Part shown: piece by piece, positions 57,357-64,000 of the stretch | How positions within the stretch are numbered: position 1 is the first letter of the stretch | Layout of the letters: each line of letters opens with the position of its first letter | NCBI GenBank assembly: GCA_966211675.1 | Contig: CBIHPK010000010.1 | Location: 19,300-83,299, forward strand | From: SCUS01 sp966211675 | GTDB taxonomy: Bacteria > Myxococcota_A > Polyangia > Polyangiales > Ga0077539 | DNA: 64,000 bases | Direction of reading: 5' to 3' | The notes under the pieces: model-generated | Seen by the model: only the letters and a program-made list of their open reading frames with translations | What the model was told of the DNA's origin: nothing | Database searches by the model: none | Position numbers and translations under genes: made by a program

Positions 57357-59126
57357 ATGCTCACCACCTCGGCGATCTTCCTCGCGGCTGCGGTCGTCGC
57401 GGTCACGCTCTTCCGTCGGCTGGGCCTCGGATCGGTGCTCGGCTACCTCGCCGCGGGCGCGCTCATCGGCCCGTCGGGCCTCGGGCTCGTGCGCGAGGTG
57501 AACGAGACGCTGCACTTCGCGGAGTTCGGCGTCGTGCTGCTGCTCTTCGTGATCGGCCTCGAGCTCCAGCCCAGCCGGCTCTGGAAGATGCGCAGCGCGG
57601 TCTTCGGCCTCGGCAGCGCGCAGGTCGGCGTCTCGGCGCTGCTCGTCGGCGGGGCCGCGGTCGCCCTGGGCCTGAGCCCCGCGGCCGCGGTGGCGATCGG
57701 GGTCGGGCTGGCCATGTCCTCGACGGCCTTCGCCACGCAGCTGCTCGGCGAGAAGAACGAGCTCGGCACCTCGCACGGGCGCACCGCCTTCGCGATCCTG
57801 CTCTTCCAGGACGTCGCGGCCATCCCGGCGCTCGCGCTCATCCCCCTGCTCGGCGTGGCCTCGACGCCCGCCACGCGCAGCCCGCTGCTCCAGGTGGGGC
57901 TCATCGCCGCGGTCATCGCCGCGCTCGTGGTGGGCGGCCGCCTCCTGCTTCGTCCGGCCTTCCGCGTGGTCGCCGGCGCGCAGAGCCATGAGCTCTCCAC
58001 CGCCTCGGCGCTGCTGGTCGTCGTCGGGACCTCCATCATCATGCACGCGGTCGGGCTCTCCATGGCGCTCGGCGCCTTCATCGCGGGCGTGCTCCTGGCC
58101 GACTCGGAGTACCGCCACGAGCTCGAGGCCAACATCGAGCCCTTCAAGGGCCTGCTGCTGGGGCTCTTCTTCATGGCCGTCGGCATGTCCGCCAACCTGC
58201 GCGTCCTCACCTCGCGCCCGCTGGTCGTGCTCGGCCTCGCGGTGGCGCTCGTGGCCGTCAAGGCCCTGGTGCTGGCCGCGCTGGGGCGCCTCGCGGGCCT
58301 CTCAGCCCGCGCCCGGGTGAGCCTCGGGGCGGCCATCTCGCAGGGCGGCGAGTTCGCCTTCGTCATCTTCTCCGTGGCCGAGACGGCGCACGTGCTCGGG
58401 CGCTCGACGGTCGAGCTCCTGGTGGTGGTGGTGACGCTCTCCATGGTGCTGACGCCGCTGCTCTTCGCGCTGCGCGACGAGGTCTTCCGCCGCCTCGACG
58501 CGGGGGGCGAGAAGCGCGCCTTCGACGCCATCGACGACGACGGCAGCCGGGTGATCATCGCGGGCTTCGGGCGCTTCGGGCAGATCGTCGGCCGCGTGCT
58601 GCGCCTGAAGCGCATCGCCTTCACGGCCCTCGACGCGAGCCCCACGCACGTCGACTTCCTGCGCCGGTTCGGCAACAAGATCTACTACGGCGACGCCTCT
58701 CGGGTGGACCTGCTGCGCGCCGCGGGCGCCGAGCGCGCCACGGTCTTCGTGCTGGCCATTGACGACTTCGAGGCCTCGATGCGGGCGCTCGAGACCGTGC
58801 GAGAGAACTTCCCGAAGCTGCGGGTCGTGGCGCGCGCCCGCAACCGCCAGCACGCCTACGCGCTGCTGGGCGCGGGGGTCGAGACGGTCATCCGGGAGAC
58901 CTTCGCGGGCAGCCTCGACGCGGCGCGCGCCACGCTCGAGGAGCTGGGCGTCTCGCACGCCGACGCGCGGGCCACGGTGAAGCGCTTCGGCACCTACGAC
59001 GAGGCCATGGTGCGCAAGACCTACGTCCACCGCGACGACGAGAAGGCGCTCATCGAGTCGGCCAAGAAGTACTCCGCGGAGCTGGAGAGCATCCTCCAGC
59101 AGGACGAGCGCTCCGGCGGGGAGTGA
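57357..59126 (+). CDS. CPA2-family monovalent cation:proton antiporter with RCK domain (KefB/KefC-like)
   Basis: A 589-residue inner-membrane transporter. Residues 1-380 form about 12 helices of the Na+/H+ exchanger fold, with GYLAAGALIGPSGLGLV, AMSSTAFATQLL, LLFQDVAAIPALAL (the DVAAIP metal/proton site), and GAFIAGVLLADSEY. The cytosolic RCK_N domain begins with VIIAGFGRFGQIVGR (dinucleotide or ligand binding) and is followed by an acidic C-terminus. KefB/KefC export K+ in exchange for H+ under electrophile stress and are held shut by glutathione. Here the gating ligand is unknown. Start is ATG 57357. It is convergent with the fliP gene, 8 bp apart. Confidence 0.92.
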   Translation: MLTTSAIFLAAAVVAVTLFRRLGLGSVLGYLAAGALIGPSGLGLVREVNETLHFAEFGVVLLLFVIGLELQPSRLWKMRSAVFGLGSAQVGVSALLVGGAAVALGLSPAAAVAIGVGLAMSSTAFATQLLGEKNELGTSHGRTAFAILLFQDVAAIPALALIPLLGVASTPATRSPLLQVGLIAAVIAALVVGGRLLLRPAFRVVAGAQSHELSTASALLVVVGTSIIMHAVGLSMALGAFIAGVLLADSEYRHELEANIEPFKGLLLGLFFMAVGMSANLRVLTSRPLVVLGLAVALVAVKALVLAALGRLAGLSARARVSLGAAISQGGEFAFVIFSVAETAHVLGRSTVELLVVVVTLSMVLTPLLFALRDEVFRRLDAGGEKRAFDAIDDDGSRVIIAGFGRFGQIVGRVLRLKRIAFTALDASPTHVDFLRRFGNKIYYGDASRVDLLRAAGAERATVFVLAIDDFEASMRALETVRENFPKLRVVARARNRQHAYALLGAGVETVIRETFAGSLDAARATLEELGVSHADARATVKRFGTYDEAMVRKTYVHRDDEKALIESAKKYSAELESILQQDERSGGE

Positions 59127-59134
59127 ACCGCGGC

Positions 59135-59815
59135 TCAGCGGTAGCCGAGCACCAGCGCGCGGGCGAGCAGGAGCCAGCCGTCGGCGGCGACGAAGAGCAG
59201 GAGCTTGAAGGGCAGCGCCACCTGCGGAGGGGGCAGTCCCGAGAGGCCGAGCGAGACCAGCAGCGAGGCGATCACCAGGTCGACCACCAGGAAGGGCAGG
59301 AAGACCAGGAAGCCGATGGTGAAGGCCCGCGCGAGCTCGGTCACCACGAAGGCCGGGAGCAGCACCGAGACGTCGTCGTCGCCCACCGCCGCGGTCGCGC
59401 CCTGCCGCTGCGCCGACTGCCGGGCGAGGTCCGCGAAGAGCCGCCGCTCCCTCGCGTGCGCGTTGGCCCGGAGGAACCTCACCCATGGCGCCTTGCCCGC
59501 GTCCCAGGCGCGCCCCAGCCTGGCGAGGCCGTCGGGGGTGAGCGGGTCGGCCGCGAGCGCCTCGGTGAGCTGCGGGCCCGCGCGCTCGGCCATCGCTCGC
59601 GCCGTGGGGGCCATCACGTGCAGCGACAGGATCGCGCTCAGCCCCAGCACCACCAGCGAGCTCGGGGTCTCGGAGGATCCGAGCGCGTTGCGGATGAGCC
59701 CGAGCACCACCGAGCATTTGACGAAGCTCGTCCCCACCAGCAGCAGCGCGGGCAGGAGCGAGAGCATCCCGAAGACGAGCGCCAGCACGAGGGCTGAGGT
59801 GCCGACGGCGTTCAC
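59135..59815 (-). CDS. fliP: FliP/SctR-family export-gate protein
   Basis: A 226-residue inner-membrane protein of the type III export gate. Diagnostic blocks are LPALLLVGTSFVKCSVVLGL near the N-terminus, and VLLPAFVVTELARAFTIGFL, FLPFLVVDLVIASLLVSLGL and ALPFKLLLFVAADGWLLLAR in the second half. FliP/SctR pentamers line the export channel in flagellar and injectisome systems. The start GTG 59815 overlaps the stop of the fliO-like gene (GTGA), so both are co-translated. No other flagellar or injectisome gene is within the window; the rest of the set, if any, must lie elsewhere. It has no clear N-terminal signal extension. Confidence 0.92.
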   Translation of the reverse strand: MNAVGTSALVLALVFGMLSLLPALLLVGTSFVKCSVVLGLIRNALGSSETPSSLVVLGLSAILSLHVMAPTARAMAERAGPQLTEALAADPLTPDGLARLGRAWDAGKAPWVRFLRANAHARERRLFADLARQSAQRQGATAAVGDDDVSVLLPAFVVTELARAFTIGFLVFLPFLVVDLVIASLLVSLGLSGLPPPQVALPFKLLLFVAADGWLLLARALVLGYR

Positions 59816-60117
59816 GGCGGGGGTTCCTTCGGGGACGCGTCAGGGAGCGTGGCGGGGTCGAGCTCGGAGAGCACCGAGAGGCTCCCGTCGCTGCCGCCGA
59901 GGAGGAGGGCCTTCGCTCCCACGCGCACCACGAAGAGGGTGCGCCGCGGGTCGAGCGCGACGCGATCGACGACGGTGATGACCCCGGCGGGGCCTCGCCC
60001 GACGCCCCGGCGCGCGGCCCAGCGGAGCACCCACCAGGCGAGAGCGCAGACCGCGGCGAGGGTGATCAGCGTCTGGGCGAGGGCGGCCCCGAGGCTCGGC
60101 GGCGGCGGTGGATCCAT
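59812..60117 (-). CDS. fliO: FliO-like membrane protein
   Basis: A 101-residue single-pass protein. One helix (AALAQTLITLAAVCALAWWV) is followed by a basic stretch and a small cytosolic beta domain, with VITVVDRVALDPRRTLFVVR and VGAKALLLGGSDGSLSVLSE, the pattern of FliO, in which basic and hydrophobic residues prepare FliP assembly. FliO is a feature of flagellar systems and is generally missing in injectisomes, so its pairing here with fliP favours a flagellar-type export gate. It overlaps fliP by GTGA. The gap of 42 bp to the Fe-S gene is short, so it may be read from that transcript, which runs in the same direction. Confidence 0.82.
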   Translation of the reverse strand: MDPPPPPSLGAALAQTLITLAAVCALAWWVLRWAARRGVGRGPAGVITVVDRVALDPRRTLFVVRVGAKALLLGGSDGSLSVLSELDPATLPDASPKEPPP

Positions 60118-60159
60118 CCCGCCCGATGGTGCGGGAGGCGTGCAGCGAAGGGAAGGGGA

Positions 60160-62520
60160 TCAGTTGGAGGCGGCGGGGGACTCGGCGTCGGGCGTCGCCT
60201 CGGGGGCGGACGGCGCGACCACCGGCTCGTCGAAGGCGACGGCGCGCTCGAGCACCTCGGCGATGTCGAGCTGCTCGACCGGGCGCTTGAGCTCCTCCTC
60301 CATGGACTTGATGCCGTCGGTGAGCATCGTCTGGCAGAAGGGGCAGCCGGAGGCGACCATGGTCGCGCCGGTGTCGACCAGCTGGAGCGTGCGGCGCTTG
60401 TTCACCCGCTCGGTGCCGTGCTGCTCCTCCATCCACATCTGACCGCCGCCGGCGCCGCAGCAGAGGCCCTTCTCGCGGTTCCACTCGGCCTCGACGAGCT
60501 CCAGGCCCTCGATGCGGCCGAGCACGTCGCGGGGGGCCTCATACACGCCGTTGTAACGACCCAGGTAGCAGGAGTCGTGGAAGACCACCTTGGCCTTCAC
60601 CCCGCGGGTGGGGCGCAGCTTGCCGGTGGCCAGCAGCTCCTGGAGGAAGGTCGAGTGGTGAACCACCTCGTACTTCGCGCCGAGGTCCGGGTACTCGTTG
60701 AGCAGCGTGTTGAAGCAGTGGGGGCAGGTCGTGACGATGCGCCTCGGCTTGTAGTTGTTGAGCGTCGCGACGTTCTGCTCGGCGAGCATCATGTAGAGGT
60801 GCTCGTTGCCCGAGCGCCGCGCCGGGTCGCCGGTGCAGGTCTCCTCGCTGCCCAGGATGGCGAAGTCCACCTTCGCCTGCTTCAGCAGCCTCGCCATGGC
60901 GCGGGAGATCTTCTTGGCGCGGTCGTCGTAGCTGGCCGCGCAGCCGACCCAGTAGAGCACCGCCGCGTCGGGCTTCTCGCTCATCAGCTTCACGTCGAGG
61001 CCGTCGGACCACTCCGCCCGGTCCATGCGCGTGAGGTTCCACGGGTTGCCGTTGGTCTCCAGGGCCTGGAAGGTCTTCTGGAGCTCCGCCGGGAACTCAC
61101 CGCGCACCATCACCAGGTTGCGGCGCATGTCCACGATCTTGTCCACGTAGGTGATCATCACCGGGCACTGCTCCTCGCAGGCGCGGCAGGTGGTGCACGC
61201 CCAGATCACGTCCGGGTGGATCACGTCGGGCACGAGGTTGAGGTCGAAGATGGGCTTCGGGGCTTCGCCGTCCTCGCCGTAGCCGTCGTGCGAGAACACC
61301 TCGTTCTGCTTCTCGTAGAGGTGGTCGCGGAGGTCGATGGTGAGGTGCTTCGGGGAGAGCAGCTTGCCCGTGCGGTGCGCCGGGCAGTTGTCCGAGCAGC
61401 GCCCGCACTCGGTGCAGGTGTAGAAGTCGAGCAGCGCCTTCCAGGTGAAGTGGTCCATGCGGCCGACGCCGACGCGGGCGGCGGTGGGGTCGGGCTGCTC
61501 CATCGCGGCGGCCATGGACTCCAGCAGCTTGTCCGAGCTCTCGGCCATGGGCTTGAGCCGGCCGGGCGGGTCGAGGTTGCGCGTGAAGACGTTGATGAGC
61601 GCCGTGATGACGTGGAAGTGCTTGCCGTAGGGCAGGTAGTTGAGGAAGGCGAACACCAGGAAGACGTGCACCCAGAGGCCGACGGCGCCGATGGCGTGCG
61701 CGGTGGAGGCGCTCGACACCCCGACGCCGTGGAGGATGAGCGCGAGCACGCGGCCGAGGTTCTCGCCCGTGGCGTTGCCGATCTCGTTGATGTTGGCCGC
61801 GACGTCGCCGCCCCGGTGGATGGCGTGCGAGAGGACCATGCCGCCGTCGGCGACGATGTCCATGACCATCATGGTGCCGATGACGCCCAGCACGACCCAG
61901 GCGTGCCAGCCGTAGGCGAGGCGGCTGAGCTTCGGGATGAGCCGGAAGTACATGAACGCCGCGACGCCCGCGATGACCCCGAGGACGACCACGTCCTTGA
62001 GGATGTTGTAGCCATAGCCGAGGGCGCGCAGCAGGGGGTCGGGGCCCTGCGGGTCGAGGATGAAGAGGTAGAACGACTCGTCGAAGCCGCGGCCCACGAG
62101 GATGATCGTGCGGAGCAGCAGGGTCGCGAAGCCGGTGAAGATCAGGTAGTGCGCGAAGCCCGCGGTGGCGTACTTGGGCATCTTGAGCTGCGCGCGCAGG
62201 GCCCAGAAGAGCGCCGCGCCGCCGCCGACCGCCCCGAGCATCGTCCCCAGCCGCAGGAACTCCCGGCCCGCCTCGCCGGGCGCGAGGCCCCCGAGGAGCG
62301 CCGCGGGCGCCGCCGCGAGACAGACCAGGGCGGTGAACACCAGCGCGCTGCCGAAGACGCTCGGCCCCTCCGACCCCGGGGCGACGGTGAGCCGCTCCCA
62401 GATGCGATCGAGCCGGTTTTCGGGCTGCCCCTGCGTCAGCAGGACGAGGCGCCGGAAGGCGCTCAAGGCAAACAGCCCGTTGAGCCCTCCAACCAGGAGG
62501 GCCATCGCGATGGGGTTCAT
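60160..62520 (-). CDS. Membrane Fe-S oxidoreductase (ETF:menaquinone oxidoreductase / Hdr-related)
   Basis: A 786-residue protein. Residues 1-300 have about six helices resembling NarI-like heme-b subunits (histidines in GFAHYLIFTG, YGWHAWVV, SHAIHRGG). Next are two 4Fe-4S clusters, CTECGRCSDNCP (Cys369/372/375/379) and CTTCRACEEQCP (442/445/448/452). Two CCG domains follow: YWVGCAASYDDR with CTGDPARR and CPHCFNTL, and HDSCYLGRYN with CCGAGGGQMW and SGCPFCQTML. This is the plan of the FadF-like ETF:menaquinone oxidoreductase, passing electrons from acyl-CoA oxidation to the quinone pool. Start ATG 62520. A sigma70-like promoter is at 62579-62607. The low-complexity tail is acidic and Pro/Ala-rich. 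Confidence 0.88.
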   Translation of the reverse strand: MNPIAMALLVGGLNGLFALSAFRRLVLLTQGQPENRLDRIWERLTVAPGSEGPSVFGSALVFTALVCLAAAPAALLGGLAPGEAGREFLRLGTMLGAVGGGAALFWALRAQLKMPKYATAGFAHYLIFTGFATLLLRTIILVGRGFDESFYLFILDPQGPDPLLRALGYGYNILKDVVVLGVIAGVAAFMYFRLIPKLSRLAYGWHAWVVLGVIGTMMVMDIVADGGMVLSHAIHRGGDVAANINEIGNATGENLGRVLALILHGVGVSSASTAHAIGAVGLWVHVFLVFAFLNYLPYGKHFHVITALINVFTRNLDPPGRLKPMAESSDKLLESMAAAMEQPDPTAARVGVGRMDHFTWKALLDFYTCTECGRCSDNCPAHRTGKLLSPKHLTIDLRDHLYEKQNEVFSHDGYGEDGEAPKPIFDLNLVPDVIHPDVIWACTTCRACEEQCPVMITYVDKIVDMRRNLVMVRGEFPAELQKTFQALETNGNPWNLTRMDRAEWSDGLDVKLMSEKPDAAVLYWVGCAASYDDRAKKISRAMARLLKQAKVDFAILGSEETCTGDPARRSGNEHLYMMLAEQNVATLNNYKPRRIVTTCPHCFNTLLNEYPDLGAKYEVVHHSTFLQELLATGKLRPTRGVKAKVVFHDSCYLGRYNGVYEAPRDVLGRIEGLELVEAEWNREKGLCCGAGGGQMWMEEQHGTERVNKRRTLQLVDTGATMVASGCPFCQTMLTDGIKSMEEELKRPVEQLDIAEVLERAVAFDEPVVAPSAPEATPDAESPAASN

Positions 62521-62578
62521 GTCCGTCGACCGTAGCGTGAGGTTCCGCGTGCACCGCGCACGGGCCTACGCGCCGGGT

Positions 62579-62607
62579 CTTTTAGGCTCGCGGGATGACA
62601 GGGTCAA
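62579..62607 (-). promoter_or_regulatory. Sigma70-type promoter of the Fe-S oxidoreductase gene
   Basis: On the minus strand TTGACC (62607-62602), a 17-nt spacer and TAAAAG (62584-62579) fit the -35/-10 consensus at optimal spacing, about 60 bp upstream of the start of the Fe-S gene. Confidence 0.55.
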
Positions 62608-62610
62608 TCA

Positions 62611-62634
62611 CCCGCTGAACGGCGATTCAGCGGG
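62611..62634 (-). terminator. Perfect 9-bp hairpin at the end of the DUF1232 gene
   Basis: Arms cccgctgaa (62611-62619) and ttcagcggg (62626-62634) flank a 6-nt loop and include the stop codon of the DUF1232 gene. There is no U-run, and the structure directly abuts the downstream promoter, so it may insulate the two units. Confidence 0.45.
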
Positions 62635-63172
62635 GCAGCTTGGCGTCGAAGAAGGCGCGGAGCTTGATGAGGTTCTTCTCCTCGCGGCCGAAGCCCGGCG
62701 CGGCGTAGCTGCGGGCGAAGCCCTTCACGTCGGCGGTGAAGTCCGAGCGCACCGCCGCCCCGGAGATGATGTCGTCCACCGAGCGGCCGCGCGCGGCGCT
62801 GCGCTTGAGCCCCTGCACGTAGACGTCGAGCCGGTGGTAGTCGTCCGCGAGGAAGCTCTTCACCAGGTCGACGTCGGCCGCCAGGGTCTGGAGAGCGGGG
62901 TTGGTGCCGAGGTCGACGCCGTGGGCGCCCGCGTGCGCCACGGCGATGCGCAGCACGAAGGCGTCGTCGAGGTACCCGATGTCATCGATGCCGTCGGGGA
63001 TGAGGTCGACGGACTTGAAGACGTAGTTGAGCCCCGCGGCGAGCGAGCGGCGCGCGGCCTCCGGGGTCTCCGCCGCGTTGAGCGCGTCGACCATCGCCTC
63101 CGCGTCGTGGCCCAGCGAACGAAGCCAGTTGGGGAAGGTCTCCAGGCAGCGGGCGTCGACTTCGGATGTCAT
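62627..63172 (-). CDS. DUF1232 (YkvA-like) domain protein
   Basis: A 181-residue protein from ATG 63172, with AGGAG about 5 nt upstream. The DUF1232 signature is visible as LNYVFKSVDLIPDGIDDIGYLDDAFV, here written in its parts: a hydrophobic helix, the conserved LIPDGIDDIGYLDD turn, and a second helix (AFVLRIAVAHAG). In other families this domain is a short membrane-associated helical hairpin of unknown role. The rest is helical and charged (VDLVKSFLADDYHRLDVYVQ, REEKNLIKLRAFFDAKLPR). It is not in an evident operon. Function unknown. Confidence 0.82.
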   Translation of the reverse strand: MTSEVDARCLETFPNWLRSLGHDAEAMVDALNAAETPEAARRSLAAGLNYVFKSVDLIPDGIDDIGYLDDAFVLRIAVAHAGAHGVDLGTNPALQTLAADVDLVKSFLADDYHRLDVYVQGLKRSAARGRSVDDIISGAAVRSDFTADVKGFARSYAAPGFGREEKNLIKLRAFFDAKLPR

Positions 63173-63344
63173 GTCTCTCCTCGAAGGTGATGAACGGACG
63201 GATGAGCGTTGGCGACCAGCGGGTCGGGACACGAGCCCTCACAGCCTCCCGTTCGCGGCGCGGATGCTACTGGCGACCCAGCCCTCCCCACAAGGCTCCC
63301 GTTCTGTTGCGGGCGGGACGGTGCTAAGACCCATTCGCCGCCCC

Positions 63345-64000
63345 GTGCGCACCCGCCGCTCGTCCGCCCTCGCGCTCCTCCTCCTGGCCGCCGCCCCGGC
63401 CTGCGGCCGCTCGTCCGGCGGCACCACCGTCGAGCGCATCGGCGGTCGGCTGCGCGAGCGGCCCTTCGCCTCGGCCACCGCCTACGAGGCCTACCTGCGC
63501 GGCGAGCTCGCCGCCGCCCGCGGGGACTTCGTCGAGGCCGACCGCCAGCTCGCCCTCGCGGCCTTCGCCGACGAGGCCGACCCCTGGATCGTCGCGCGCC
63601 GGGTGCAGCACCTCCTCGCCGCGGGCCAGCGCGCTCGCGCCATCGACGTCGCCCGCGCGGCCACCGGCCGGCACCCCGACGCCGCCGCGGCCTGGCTCGG
63701 CCTCGCCTCCGCGCTCGGCGACACGGACGCCACGCTGGCCGAGCGGGACGCGGCCCTCGCCCGCGCCGTCGGCCTCGACCCGGAGGACCCCGAGGTGCGC
63801 GCCTCGGCGGTGCGCATCGCCTCCCGCGACACCGCCACCGACGCCGCGCCCGCGGTGCTGCGCCCTCCGCTCGGGGCGGAGGTGACCGTCGAGCGCCTCG
63901 CCGAGGCCGGGGCGTGGTCCCGGGCGGCAGCGAGGCTCGACGCCGCCGCGCGGCGCGCTCGACCGGGCGTGGACGACCGCCTCGCCTCCGCGGTGGCCCG
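63345..64000 (+). CDS. TPR-containing lipoprotein, cut by the window end
   Basis: At least 218 codons, open at the window end. The start is placed at GTG 63345 (MRTRRSSALALLLLAAAPAC, lipobox AAPAC); GTG 63321 is also possible. After a short linker the helical repeat begins: AYEAYLRGELAAARGDFVEA, VARRVQHLLAAGQRARAIDV and AAAWLGLASALGDTDATLAE, TPR-like pairs rich in Ala and Arg. The repeat continues to the edge, so the full length and any other domain are unknown. It looks like another envelope TPR lipoprotein and is divergent from the DUF1232 gene, 172 bp apart. Confidence 0.72.
   Translation, partial: MRTRRSSALALLLLAAAPACGRSSGGTTVERIGGRLRERPFASATAYEAYLRGELAAARGDFVEADRQLALAAFADEADPWIVARRVQHLLAAGQRARAIDVARAATGRHPDAAAAWLGLASALGDTDATLAERDAALARAVGLDPEDPEVRASAVRIASRDTATDAAPAVLRPPLGAEVTVERLAEAGAWSRAAARLDAAARRARPGVDDRLASAVA

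Overview
The window reads as a chromosomal stretch of a very GC-rich (roughly 70 %) deltaproteobacterium of the Myxococcota, most likely a Sandaracinus/Polyangiales-type myxobacterium. The clues are eukaryotic-like Ser/Thr kinases, many secreted lipoproteins with Asp/Ala/Pro/Thr-rich linkers after the lipobox, a MYXO-CTERM-like sorting signal, an AgmX/PglI-type C-terminal domain, and an operon laid out like the myxobacterial gliding (Glt) envelope complex. No lineage can be proved without a database search.

Layout. 0-9.4 kb: acyl carrier protein, tRNA-Leu(UAA), a giant lipoprotein that looks like two anchored proteins joined in frame, a second lipoprotein, a PfkB sugar kinase, a PDZ lipoprotein and a divergent membrane Ser/Thr kinase. 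9.4-12.7 kb: the TCA operon mdh-sucC-sucD, closed by a convergent selenocysteine tRNA (selC). 12.7-16.3 kb: an Asp-box repeat lipoprotein, then an ECF sigma factor with its zinc-finger anti-sigma factor; a GAAC-N16-CGTC element lies upstream of the sigma gene. 16.4-28.5 kb: a seven-gene Glt-like operon in which the first six genes are joined by ATGA/GTGA overlaps (two paralogous coiled-coil secreted proteins, two large TPR proteins, a TPR lipoprotein, a small secreted protein, and an AgmX/PglI-like inner-membrane protein), ended by a good intrinsic terminator. 28.5-35.8 kb: a Cys-rich lipoprotein, a CDF metal transporter coupled to an FGE-like protein, a large GT-C-type glycosyltransferase, and a degenerate kinase.

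35.8-44.7 kb: a probable defence operon transcribed leftwards. It holds a helical protein of unknown role, a beta-class (type III Mod-like) DNA methyltransferase, an ABC/AAA15-like ATPase, a PD-(D/E)xK nuclease, and a type III Res-like helicase-nuclease whose C-terminus is a complete LexA/UmuD-like S24 domain. The middle of the methyltransferase gene has much lower GC than its ends, and a palindrome sits upstream of the gene. I regard this module as the best candidate for an undescribed system. 44.7-47.1 kb is a low-GC accessory patch with two Cys-rich secreted proteins, a ghost coding fragment and a LuxR-type regulator.

47.2-64 kb is mostly housekeeping or envelope: MFS transporter, GT39-like membrane protein, M3 peptidase PepF, a methyltransferase-glycosyltransferase fusion, 3-methyladenine DNA glycosylase, heparinase-like lipoprotein, CPA2 antiporter, an isolated fliO-fliP pair, an ETF:menaquinone-oxidoreductase-like Fe-S protein, a DUF1232 protein, and a lipoprotein cut by the window end. 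No transposase, integrase, rRNA or CRISPR array was seen.
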